From: Taudactylus pleione
Lineage: Eukaryota > Chordata > Amphibia > Anura > Myobatrachidae
Reading direction: 5' to 3'
Assembly (NCBI GenBank): GCA_031769625.1
Contig: JAUIMM010000737.1
Span: forward strand, 409,501 to 473,500
DNA length: 64,000 nucleotides
The translations under genes were made by a program, and so were the position numbers. Below are positions 12,212 to 22,598 of the stretch, in pieces; position 1 is the stretch's first letter; the number at the start of each line of letters is the position of its first letter. Below the pieces are notes generated by a model. The model saw only the letters and a list, made by a program, of their open reading frames with translations. It ran no database searches and had not been told where the DNA came from.

Positions 12212-13674
12212 TGTCACAGTTGGGGCTAGAGAGTTACCTGTATCAGGTGATGAACTGGAATCACTGGAGGCCGGCTGGACTGGAACCATGGGTAACATGA
12301 ATAGCTCTTTTATTAGCAGAAATGGGTAGCAGTGAGAACTGCCTTTGGTGATGAGTGACTGTAACTGGAAACTTGAGACGTTGGAATGAGACCAGAAGGA
12401 ACTTGGAGGGACTGGACTGGGACCGGCAGGAAGGCTGACTGAGCTGGTCGGGTTACTAGTAGATGGGCTTGCAGACGGACGGTAGCGTAGAAGCTACTTG
12501 TTGTGGCTTGGGAGGCCATGGGTAGACGTTGGTAGCTGGGTGGCTACGTGGAGCGGCTGGATAGCCTTGGGTGGACGCTGGTATCTGGGTGGCTACGTGG
12601 AGTGGCCGGTTAGCCGTGGGTAGATGCTGGTAGCTGGGTGGCTATGTGGAGCGGCTGGATAGCCGTGGGTAGATGCTGGTAGCTGGGTGGCTATGTGGAG
12701 CGGCTGGATAGCCGTGGGTAGATGCTGGTAGCTGGGTGGCTACGTGGAGCGGCTGGATAGCCGTGGGTAGACGCTGGTAGCTGGGTGGCTACATGGAGTG
12801 GCTGGATAGCCGTGGGTAGACGCTGATAGCTGGGTGGCTATGTGGAGCGCATGGATAGCCGTGGGTAGACGCTGGTAGCGTGGAAGCTACTTGGTGCGGC
12901 CTGGGAGCCGTGGGTGAGAGATGGTAGCGTGGAAGCTACTTGGTGCGGCCTGGGAGCCGTGGGTGAGAGATGGTAGTGTGGAAGCTACTTGGTGCGACCT
13001 GGGAGCCGTGGGTGAGAGATGGTAGCGTGGAAGCTACTTGATGCAGCCTGGGAGTCGTGGGTGAGAGATGGTAGCGTGGAAGCTACTTGGTGCGGCCTGG
13101 GAGCCGTGTGGAGAAGCTGGTAGCGTGGAAGCTACTTGGAGCGGCCTGGGAGCCGTAGGTGAGAGGCTGGTAGTGTGGATAGCTGAACGCAGCAGGCTTA
13201 CGGATAGCACTGGTCTAGGAACCATCGGGAGCCTGGGACATGCTGGTACACAGAGGTACAGCTATAGCACAAGTAGTACACCAGGGAATGTAACAAGATG
13301 TTCAAGCACTGAGTGCTATTAGAGGAGGATCTATATACCTAGAGTCTGGCAGCGATTGGTGGATACAGACAGGTGGTCTGTCAGTGGCATTCTGAGTGGA
13401 GCAAGGCACAACATGCAGAGGGAGTAATCATCTCTGCAGCCCTTGAGAATCAGGACCACACCTGTGATTCCAATTAAGACTAGCAATGCTCACAGACAGA
13501 GCAGGGTCCAGGTGATTAATCAGTGTGGGGAGGAGAGTAGTCTGCACACACAGAGATGTCACAGCCAGCATGATTCAGCCAGAGCAGATGTCCCAGGAGA
13601 ATTACAAACACAGATCCATGGAGCAGCTGACAGAGGTAAGTCACAAAAGGTAAAAACTAGCCAGGATTGTGACA
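12212..13674 (-). repeat. 5' LTR of the nested retrotransposon
   Basis: This is 1463 bp long. The array of about 49-bp units spans roughly 12480-13190. The minus strand begins TGTCACAATCCTGG at 13674. The gag-like start codon lies just inside the element, near 12193. Confidence 0.85.
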
Positions 13675-14442
13675 CAAGCACTGCGATCACTGCAGGCTGA
13701 AATACAACCAGGTGACGCGTACAATGACGCTTCTTTGCTAATTATGCATACCAATAAAACGCCATTTTGATGCTCAGACACTCCTACGTTCGCAGCACCA
13801 CTCCCCCGTTCACAAGCACCTTCCCCTGTTACCATCCACAAACGACGCATTCTGTCACTCATAGTAGCGGCCCATCTGCGGACTACAAGCATTCGCTTCC
13901 CGATTGCACAGACTGGTTCGTGCATGCGTATTTTGCCGCATACGCATTCGCAGATGGGCGACAATCACCCATAGCCAGCGATCGCGGCTTAGCGTGCGGG
14001 TCTGAATCCGGCCCTGTGCCCACATGACCATTGGAAGGAAGGCAGTAAATTCGGGCAATCACCCAAAAGGGTCAATTATAATATCTCTGTGCTTACAATA
14101 GAAGTTTATATTAGGATACTCAGGGCTACTAAACAAGTGAGAAGAGTGAAAGGACCAGGAGAGGTATACATTCAAGTCTCTGAATCTGGAGACATTATGG
14201 AGAAAGAAAATGAGGGGTGCTGTCATCTCTGAGATCTAGGAGAAGGTCCTGCAACTTGAAAAGGAGGCATCCTTGTGGGAGCTTGCAGTGGTAGAAGGTG
14301 AGTCTGCAGCAGTGACGTGTGGTGAGGTCAATGGCGGGGGAGGCATACATGCATAAAAACACAATTTTTATATCAAAACTCTGTAGCATGACAGGGAGTA
14401 TGATAGGGGAGATGATAGGGGAGGCTCTCCGTGCCTTGGAGT

Positions 14443-15118
14443 TTACATAATATCTCCTTGTTTTGTGTGAAGCAATGCAAACGACAAATTACATCTCGTG
14501 GGCGATGAGATTGTAGGCCCCTGGGCTGTATCAAAAATGATGGATTCATTAGTATCCTGGCCAAGAACTTCATTGAACAATTTAGTGAGAACATCTTGAA
14601 GACCTTGATGGGGGATATCCTCAGGGATGCCCCGAATCCTCAGATTGTCTCTGTGTTCTCTGTTGTCAAGATCTTCCAAGTGGTCCCGTAGGTTCTGAAT
14701 CTCAGCAGCTTGCAACTTCAAGGTGTCGAGTAAAGCATGTTGGAAATTATCCATCGCCTCGCCAAGCTCTTCCAGGGGGATGATGTCCGAGACCCCAGAT
14801 GCATCAACTCTGGCTTAAATGTGGCGACTTCTGAGTGCACTGCTGTAATCTGTTCTCCAAGGATGAGAAATGAGCCTTGGAAGGTATGTCGGCTTTAGTG
14901 GATAGGGACTTGAGAAGGTGGAGAACTTTTTGCATATTGTTTCGCTCACCTTGAGCAGAGATATCAGAGAGTTCATCCATCTTAGCTTGAGTCTCAGAAG
15001 TCGCAGTTTGAGCCGGTGAGTTAGGGCCCGGGGACACACACATGTCCGAGTCTCTACGAGAGCGAAAAAAAGTGTCGGAGATCTGTACAAGGCGAGGCCT
15101 CCGAAGTTGTAAAGACAC
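14443..15118 (-). pseudogene. L1/Tx1-like LINE ORF1 relic
   Basis: The frame from 15118 to 14804 gives a polar N-terminus, and a second frame from 14754 to 14443 gives a helical stretch (ALLDTLKLQAAEIQNLRDHL) ending in the RRM-like NLRIRGIPED motif typical of L1 ORF1 RNA-binding proteins. The two parts are out of frame, so there is one frameshift near 14780, and the C-terminal domain after about 14443 is not readable. ORF1 proteins trimerise and coat LINE RNA. This relic and the ORF2 fragment at 7.2-7.5 kb are on the same strand and in the expected order, with the MITE/LTR nest between them. Confidence 0.75.
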
Positions 15119-15190
15119 GGTTCGGTCCTTTTCTCCTCTGTCAACTCATGAAAAAAGACAAAAAATAGATATTGCGCGACCAGAGACATT

Positions 15191-15400
15191 GGGCCAAATG
15201 TAATAGGGAGAGAGGTTAGAAAATGTGAGAGTTTAGCAGTGACCTCTCCCACTAATACATTGATCAACTTGTATTTTTCAAAACAGGAAACACCAGGATG
15301 AGAGGTTTTTGAGTCTGAAAAACATGAAAGTTTGCCTGTTGTGTGACTCTATTACATTGGCTGAGATTAAACTAAACTCTCACCCTATTACATTTGGCCA
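15191..15400. mobile_element. Small MITE with GGCCAAATGTAATAGGG inverted ends
   Basis: The left end GGGCCAAATGTAATAGGG is repeated inverted at 15383-15400 (CCCTATTACATTTGGCC). The span is about 210 bp. I could not find a convincing target duplication. It lies upstream of the LINE ORF1 relic. Confidence 0.6.
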
Positions 15401-17095
15401 AAAGTCTTTTAGAGAGTGCCCGCTGAAAGAAATATCGGGGGTCCTGGGGTTGCTAGGGGGGAGGGCACCTGCAAACAGTGGCAAGGACCTATAGGGGGCA
15501 AGTATATAATTTCAATGTACAAATACATCTACAGAGTTTTGCAGGCTCCACAGTAGGCGAAGACACCACCTGGGGTTATAAATAATAATAGCAGTAGCAT
15601 AGGTGAATGTATCGGTCGTCTTTAGCCGTCAATCTCCATAGAGGTTCTAGGAGGCCATCAGGAGAGCAGAGACCCCAATAACATATTTAGACTGCAAAGG
15701 GAATCTCAGAAGCTGAAGGCTCAGAATTAAATTTCCATAAGTAGGCTGTGCAGTTCTTCAGATAGCAAACAAAGCAGGGAGCTGGTAGTGAACTGCAAGG
15801 TGCATATTGTATCTAAAAATGCTCCTTTGTAAGAATGTAATTAGTAGAACCGGCCACAAGAGGGAACTCTTGCACCAAATATCTTAGCAATTAGCTCTTA
15901 CAGTAGAGTAATGAAAGCAATATGTGATGGAGGCTAGGAAAAATATATTTAGGGTGTGGTTACCCTAGTTTCACCCTAGGGGGGTCCCCACCACCGCCCT
16001 ACTTCACCTAAATTGGATGAGAGAGAAACCTTGCCCAAAAAACATATGAGTCACCGTAGCAAATCTCTCCACTATCTTAAATATCCCCCTTCTGACCTGC
16101 AAGATGGCTGATGCCGGAGAGGAGTTACACTGTGGAGCACCAAGAGCCGACCATCTAGATCAGTGTCCCACAGCAGGACACTTGAGGAGGGAGCCACGTC
16201 ACTGATGCGATCCAGAGAAGAGGGAGACCGCGAGGCGCCGCATCATTAGATTTGATGTCAGATGCCCGGCAACCATTTGATGCCAAGATTCCGATGTCCA
16301 TCTCTAGTTTTCTTTATTAGAAGAGGTCCAACAATTGCTTTCTTTAGTCAGTCAAGAAAATGCCTGTCACGCTCCGAGGTATTAAAGTCTGCGGGCCTGA
16401 TTCAGCAGAGGACAGAAATGCAAAGCCGCACACAAGCGCCTGACATGTCCTTGCTGCACCTGTGATCCCAGAGCTGCATCGGAGGTCATGAGCTTATCTA
16501 AAGATTCTAGAACTGGGTATTGGATTAAAGAATCCTTTATTTGCTCCGTTTATCCAAGATAGAATTGGCTATGGAAAGCCGGATAATTCTATCCGCTGTC
16601 TGTGGACCAATTACAGAATTCAATGCAATAGACTTCAGTGGAGTTTCTGCCTTGTTTTAGAGCAAGTAAATATGACTGCTGATGCAACTTGATCCGGGAT
16701 ATCGTCATATAGGAGATCTACAGTTTCAGAAAATGCATCCACCGATAGCAAAGCAGAGTGGTCTGGGGATAACCTGAAGGCTCAGGTCAAGTTGAGAAAA
16801 TGTTTCCGGTCACCAGAGAAGCGATCAGGAAGATGCACCTTAGGTTCGTTTATGGTCACCTCCACTGGTGGTGCCGACAGGGAGGCAGTGAGATAAGCCC
16901 CTAATTAACAGAGAGAAAGCAGCTGTAACACAGCACATAGAGCCGGTATCCCGGTTGCTTAGTAACAGCCAGGACCACAATTCCTTGTGGTTGTCCAGCG
17001 TCCTGGATGTCTAGTGACAGAGCAACCATGAATCAATGCGGCTGAGGAGATGCGACGTCCCGGCCACCTAGCAATGGCTGGGATTCGCGTTAAAG
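15401..17095. other. Gene-free stretch, probably old repeat sequence
   Basis: I see no credible gene here. A half-terminus of the GGGCCTGATTCAG MITE type occurs at about 16395. The GC-richer 16080-16260 and 16860-17090 could be 5' UTR of the minus-strand LINE or leader of the Penelope-like element, but I cannot show either. Confidence 0.4.
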
Positions 17096-17179
17096 ATGAG
17101 CTGCAACGGCGGACACCAGACTAAACAATTAGGAGACAAATTGTGTTTCCAAAACATAATTTTTAATCCCACTGTTAAC

Positions 17180-17815
17180 TTTGTCCTGATCTACAATGGG
17201 ATCATCAATGATGCTTACAAAAAAGAACCATCTCCAGTCAAGAACATCATTTCCTGGAAGTCAATAATCCAAAAATACTCACTTTCTACATACTCCCTAA
17301 GGTACATAAGGACATCTCCAATCCCTTGGTATTGGAGGTGTGTTGGAACAGGCAAGCATTTTCCTGGATAAACGCCTTAGACATCATGTATGCAACCTAC
17401 CTAAAAGATACCTCCAACTTTCTAAGGAAACTTCATGATGCCCAACTAGAGGACAATCAATACCTCATAACCTTAGACCTGGATTTGTTATACACGAGCA
17501 TAGGACACAGTGTGGGTTTGTCAGCTATCAGGTATTTGCTGAACACAAAAAGGGATGAGGGAATTTCAAGAATTCCTGTTGCAGCTTTTGGATTTCATCC
17601 TCCACAGGAATTACTTTACCTTCAATGATAAATCCTATCTACAGTCCAGAGCAACAGCGATGGGTGCAGCATGTGTACCCATGTATGCCAACCTGTTCCT
17701 TGGATGGTGGGAGAGGGCGTTTGTTTTCAAGGACATAAATGAGAGATACTCCTGCCAAATTACAACTTGGCTTCATTATGTAGAAGACATACTAATGATA
17801 TGGCATATGTCCAGT
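17180..17815 (+). pseudogene. Penelope-like element reverse transcriptase relic
   Basis: Across three frames the plus strand carries the order of motifs expected of Penelope-like reverse transcriptases. First is FYILPKVHKD (from about 17280). Next comes a TLDLDLLYTSI segment with the first catalytic aspartates (about 17467-17500), then FILHRNYFTFND, then ATAMGAACVPMYANLFLGWW (about 17650-17710). Last is the catalytic loop WLHYVEDILMIW, where the usual YxDD reads YVED. Frame changes occur near 17330 and 17570. No GIY-YIG endonuclease domain is visible downstream; after about 17815 the sequence is unrelated. The relic is inactive. Confidence 0.8.
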
Positions 17816-18333
17816 GTTTGTGCACAGTGCAACTGCATTGGTGGTTTTGAACACTCCACCATGGGTGCACCACTGACACTTGTGACAGCCTGTGGGCTGC
17901 TCTGTGTGTTTTCCTCAGATTTCTCTAAACATGGCTGTTGTGGCTGAGTATTTGCGCTTGGGAATGTAGCTGCGGTCACTGACACGCCCCTGACACTCCC
18001 ATAACGCGCCTGTGAGAGCTTTTTTGCAAACACTTTAGGCCACTCAGGAATGCCCATGGTTGTGTACTACCAGCTCTATTGCCAGTGACACCGTATGCAA
18101 CAGCGGTGTCTACATACACTGTAAAGGTTATCTGGAGTTTATTGGTCATGCGCAGTAGCAAATAACTGCTCACCTGTGCAAACATCGGGATTGGGTCCAC
18201 CTCTCAATCATGCGCATTGTTTGAATGAGTCTGCAGTTGTATTTCATATTGTATGCGCACCAACGCCAATGGTACACAACAAGCTGACAATTATATAGTA
18301 TTTTATTATTCTATGCTGCATTTCTGAGATAGA
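17816..18333. other. Unassigned spacer
   Basis: No gene or clear repeat. There are short CpG-containing stretches (about 17960-18060) of the kind seen in MITE interiors. Confidence 0.35.
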
Positions 18334-19338
18334 AAGTTTGTGTGTGTATCTGTGTGTGTGTATCTGTGTGTGTGTGTATCTGTGTGTGTGTGTATTTGTG
18401 TGTGTATATCTGTGTGTGTATATCTGTGTGTGTGTGTGTATCTGTGTGTGTATCTGTGTGTGTGTGTATCTGTGTGTGTGTGTGTATCTGTGTGTATATC
18501 TGTAGTTGTGTATATCTGTGTGTGTGTATATCTGTGTGTGTGTATCTGTGTGTGTGTATCTGTGTGTGTATCTGTGTTTGTGTATATCTGTGTGTGTGTA
18601 TCTGTGTGTGTGTGTGTGTGTGTATCTGTGTGTGTATCTGTATTTGTGTATATCTGTGTGTGTGTATCTGTGTGTGTGTGTGTGTATCTGTATTTGTGTA
18701 TATCTGTGTGTGTGTATCTGTGTGTGTATATCTGTGTGTGTATCTGTGTGTGTATATCTGTGTGTGTGTATCTGTGTGTGTGTATCTGTGTGTGTATCTG
18801 TATTTGTGTATATCTGTGTGTGTGTATCTGTGTGTGTGTGTGTGTGTGTATCTGTGTGTGTATCTGTATTTGTGTGTATCTGTATGTGTATCTGTGTGTA
18901 TATATCTGTGTGTGTATCTGTGTGTGTATATCTGTGTGTGTGTATCTGTGTGTGTATATCTGTGTGTGTGTATCTGTGTGTGTATCTGTGTGTGTATCTG
19001 TGTGTGTATCTGTGTGTGTGTATCTGTGTGTACCTGTGTGTATCTGTGTGTGTGTATATCTGTGTGTGTGTGTATCTGTGTGTGTGTGTGTATCTGTATG
19101 TATCTGTGTGTATCTGTGTGTGTGTATATCTGTGTGTGTGTGTATCTGTGTGTGTGTGTGTATCTGTGTGTACCTGTGTGTATCTGTGTGTGTGTATATC
19201 TGTGTGTGTGTGTGTATCTGTGTGTGTGTGTGTATCTGTGTGTACCTGTGTGTATCTGTGTGTGTGTATATCTGTGTGTGTGTGTGTATCTGTGTGTGTG
19301 TGTGTGTATCTGTATGTATCTGTGTGTATCTGTGTGTG
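18334..19338. repeat. TG/TATC-rich microsatellite, about 1 kb
   Basis: A compound simple repeat of TGTGTG runs punctuated by TATCTG, giving imperfect 8-16 bp units. The plus strand has almost no A outside TATC. All three plus frames are open over most of its length; these frames are not genes. It abuts the edge of the ERV 3' LTR at 19339. Confidence 0.95.
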
Positions 19339-20468
19339 TGTTAACGAAACTGGATCAGAACCTCTATATACCCCTGCCTATACCTTCTAAAATCCTTCCT
19401 ATAAACCTCTAAGAATAACGCTAATTTGCATACGCAGTCTGACCGCAAATAAAGACAGCAGTGGAATCTGTGGTTCCAAAGAACAATTATTATACAGGTA
19501 AAAGTTCAGTCAGTTACACGCAATTGATACATACACAATTTAGGTGTAAAAAGAAAATAATACAAACCCAAGTACAGTATACATACGCAGCGCCTCTGAA
19601 CACAGAGAAAGGCATCAGGAAGAGACCTTCAGTTCATACAGTATTCAGCATGGACTTAAAAACCAGTATCCGGGCACACATATTTATCCCCCTAAGACTA
19701 AAACAGGACAATGGGGAAGTTTCTTGCTGATGTCATTGGTTCCCAGAGGAGAAGCATATGTTACAGCACATTTAACAGGCTGGTTCAAATAGACTTTCCC
19801 TGCCTCTAACAGCCGGAGTCTTTCTGGTAACGCCTTCTGTAACATTCCAACAGTTAAACATTTTGTTGCTTGTAGGTTCTGCGATCCATAACTTGAGTTT
19901 GCATGATGCGATCTCTCCACCGATAATACCGGAATACTGTAAAAAGCGTAGGCATCAGAACAAGACCAAACACAACTTGCTTATCATGTATAATACCTTA
20001 GTTATCAAAAACCTTTATTTCTCAGCATTTAAACTAACTTCACCAACTTAAATCATACATTTTGATGCTTATGGAACATTATGTGTGAATATTAAATGTG
20101 TGGGTATTCAGGGTTTGATATAAGGATGCTAGTTAACTTGGGGCAGATACGTGTGCATAACACTAATAAAACAGCGGTTTCATACAAAGTCCTATGCATT
20201 CGCTAATATGCGACTAGTTAATAGCGCTCTTGTGAGTATTATTGTGTGTATGAAACATGATGAAAGAAGTGATCGCATAGTGCTAATATAAATATCGCCA
20301 CATGTACTAAAATGTGAGTTTACCTAAAATGGCGCTTAGGTGGCCATTCGCAAAATGGCGTCTTGCAATCTCATTTCTAAAATGGAGTCTTGCGGCCATT
20401 CGCAAGATGGCGTCGCTGCGATTAAATTTTAAACTGAACTTGTCTCAGCCAATTATTCAGCTTCGACA
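19339..20468 (-). repeat. ERV 3' LTR
   Basis: On the minus strand it begins TGTCGAAGCTG at 20468, directly after a purine-rich AAAGGGTGGAC tract, and ends CGTTAACA at 19339 against the microsatellite. The length is 1130 bp. A TATA-like GATAAATATG lies in the second half at about 19677-19690. No partner LTR is in the window, so the limits rest on the tract, the TG...CA ends and the position after env. Confidence 0.6.
20326..20412 (-). promoter_or_regulatory. Cluster of four YY1-like motifs in the ERV U3
   Basis: On the minus strand the motif CGCCATTTT (or CGCCATCTT, CTCCATTTT) occurs four times within 87 bp. Plus-strand positions are 20326-20334, 20351-20360, 20379-20387 and 20404-20412. CGCCATTTT matches the YY1-binding core of the upstream control region known from murine leukaemia virus LTRs. 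Binding here is inferred. Confidence 0.55.
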
Positions 20469-20788
20469 GTCCACCCTTTGATAGCAAACAACATGCTGTC
20501 ACAATCTGCTATTTAAATTTAATTTAGGCTTACATTTACATATTATTTTGTGTTATTCTGGGATGGCATAAAATGGTTCTTAATCCATCAATAATGTGTC
20601 TCTGGGTGGGGACATAAAACTACTATTATACACACACCGCGGATCTTGGGAGATCATGTGACAGGTGTGGGAATGCACCAGTCTTATAACAGCAGTTTTG
20701 AAGGGGAATTTGAGACTTTACATTGTCTGAGGTGTTCTATAAATAACATTTCAATAATATCTTCTATGCATGTCTAAATATTATACAT

Positions 20789-21781
20789 TTAAATGATGGT
20801 ACTTCCTAGCTCAGGGTTGTAATGCAATTCTGTATCTACCTCGGTATACATATTATCATTTCTGACCACCATCATAGTTTCATTCTTTCGTTTCACTCTG
20901 TTTTTACATTTTCCACACTTCAACACAATAGGAACACACCGGACGCATATGCCAATTACTATGATGACAATCAGTATAAGGATCAAGAATTTGCCTCAGC
21001 TGGCGATCACTTCCTGGACCCATTCCCCTAGACCTGAGAACCTTTTCACTGGGTTCAGCCATGACACCCATCCTTCTATCTTTTCCCCTGCTTCAGCCAC
21101 TGATGCGTTATGGTTCTTACGAAATTCCCACTTTAGCTGCAGAATCTCATCCATCTTCTGGTCTATCACCTCCTTAGGGTCGCTGGTACCATTGGTGACA
21201 TAAGTGCAACATTTTACTCCAAATTGGGAGGCTAACGTTACACAATACCCTCCAGTAACAGCAGTTAAATAATTCAACACTAGCCTGTGTTGCACTAGTT
21301 CTTTCTTGTATGCTTGCAATTCTCTCCCTGTGTACCTGAATGTGTCATCGTACATCTCGGGGATATTATCTATTAATTTAGCAAGTTCCTGGATATATCT
21401 AAAATTTTATGTACCCCTAGCAATCCTGGTGGGATCCAGGGCGACTAAAACTTGGAATCCAGTTGTCTCACTGATTAACTGAGCGGCTTTATGCATATCA
21501 CCAGGTATCATATTTCTCTTGCCTCTGTGTTCATATTGTGTGTGAAGATATGGTGACGGTGTGTTTTTATGTATTCCCAGCATTTCAACATGTGTGAGGG
21601 TCATAACTTCTGGGACTACTCTTCCCAGATAACACAAACCTTCAGAACTCAGGGAGAGCCATTTAGACGCTTTTCTTCCACATATAAAATATACATTATC
21701 GGGGCGAACATAAGGAATGGCATGCCTTATTATCATTAAACACATTTCCTTTGCAAACAATCCTATCTCAGGCTCTTCCAT
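20789..21781 (-). pseudogene. ERV env, transmembrane part, broken
   Basis: The minus strand reads as three pieces in one frame, divided by stops at about 21407 and 20996. The first piece holds a basic RGKR tetrapeptide that fits a furin-type cleavage site. The second holds a leucine-rich heptad-like region followed by a cysteine pair (VKCC), the usual landmark of gammaretrovirus-type transmembrane subunits, although the spacing to the preceding cysteine is longer than the common six residues. The third is a strongly hydrophobic membrane anchor (LILIVIIVIGI) with a basic cytoplasmic tail. The surface part at 21837-22598 is in another frame, so a frameshift separates the two. Not functional. 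Confidence 0.7.
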
Positions 21782-21836
21782 CTGGTATATGCAAGTTTCT
21801 GGGTGTATTATTTTAGCACAATAACCATCTGGTACT

Positions 21837-22598
21837 TTACCAAATAATTTCTTTGGTGGAACTCAATGTATACCTGTACCTAAAATGTTTCCCACTTGAT
21901 TTAATTGAGCGTAACAGATCATAGTTTATGGACTCATTATCAGCTCTTTGTGAGAAGGTCATCGTCTGATTATTCCCCGTCACTTCCCAACCTCCGGGTT
22001 TATTGGGGTTGGTTATGTTTAAACACAAAAGTGATCTATCTACTTGGAATTGATAGAGTTTGAAATGAGGCGGTTTGGATGAGAGGAATTTTCCATCCAA
22101 TGTTTTCCCTTTTTGTAATTCTAAAATTTCCGTGATATTCAGTGGAAATGGTACCAACCCTACATTATGCTGTCCCTGTGGCACATGTGAACACACCCAG
22201 CAATCAGTTTGATTTAACACTTTGCCTACCATGCTATGATAATCCTCTAAAGGATGTCCTCCCCAGTATGGGTTGTATTTAGGATGGCACTGTTGGATAC
22301 AGTTCTCATCAACTAGGGACCCACAAGACTCACAAATACAGGAATCTTCAGACGATAAACCTCCACACCTTCCCCGAGTATCCGGAATGACAGCTCTCTT
22401 AACAATAACAGTACTAAGATTGGTCAGACACTCTCCTGATTGACATTGCACTCCTTCTTTCTCCACTCCATCAGCACTGCCATCAGCTCCCGTTTCCTCA
22501 ATCGGTCCCCCATCACAGACACTGGATATTCCCGAACTAACCAGGATGGTGAACACTTTAAAAGAGAATATGAGAATGAACACAGCAGGCCCGTCCAT
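21837..22598 (-). pseudogene. ERV env, surface part
   Basis: The start codon is at 22598, inside the 3' end of pol. The overlap is about 175 bp in a different frame, as in gammaretroviruses. A hydrophobic signal peptide occupies the first 25 residues or so. Further features are a cysteine-rich region, several N-glycosylation sequons (for example NLST, NQTD, NITE, NITN) and a CWVC motif. That motif corresponds to the CXXC disulfide-exchange motif of gammaretroviral surface subunits. The frame closes at 21837 before the transmembrane part, which is in another frame. Confidence 0.7.

Larger units (their letters stand above)
8356..13674 (-). mobile_element. Non-autonomous LTR retrotransposon (Ty3/gypsy-like), minus strand
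   Basis: Two long direct repeats, 8356-9559 and 12212-13674, bound an internal region of 2.65 kb. The LTRs begin TGTCAC (minus strand) and end GTGACA or a close variant. A polypurine tract GAAGAGGGGGG lies just before the 3' LTR at 9560-9575. A 5-bp target duplication CAAGC sits at 8351-8355 and 13675-13679. The internal region encodes only gag-like sequence; I see no protease, reverse transcriptase or integrase. The gag-like zinc knuckle and capsid-like motifs point to Metaviridae. The element is nested inside a MITE and so is younger than it. Confidence 0.85.
8131..14014. mobile_element. MITE with 3-bp target duplication, split by an LTR retrotransposon
   Basis: The two ends form an imperfect terminal inverted repeat of about 37 bp (both contain GATTCAGACCC and CTAAGCCGCGATCGC). 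They are flanked by TGT at 8128-8130 and 14015-14017. Without the LTR element at 8356-13674 the MITE would be about 560 bp. Its right half, 13680-14014, is recognisably related to the 599-bp MITEs at 43145 and 45601 (shared stretch around CAAGCACCTTCCCCTGTTACC). Three-base duplications and GGGCC-type termini suggest a PIF/Harbinger-like family. That assignment is inference, because no transposase is present. Confidence 0.8.

Noticed and set aside
18340..19412. Three overlapping plus-strand frames of 290-360 codons rich in Cys/Val
   Set aside because: Translation of a TG/TATC microsatellite in all frames.
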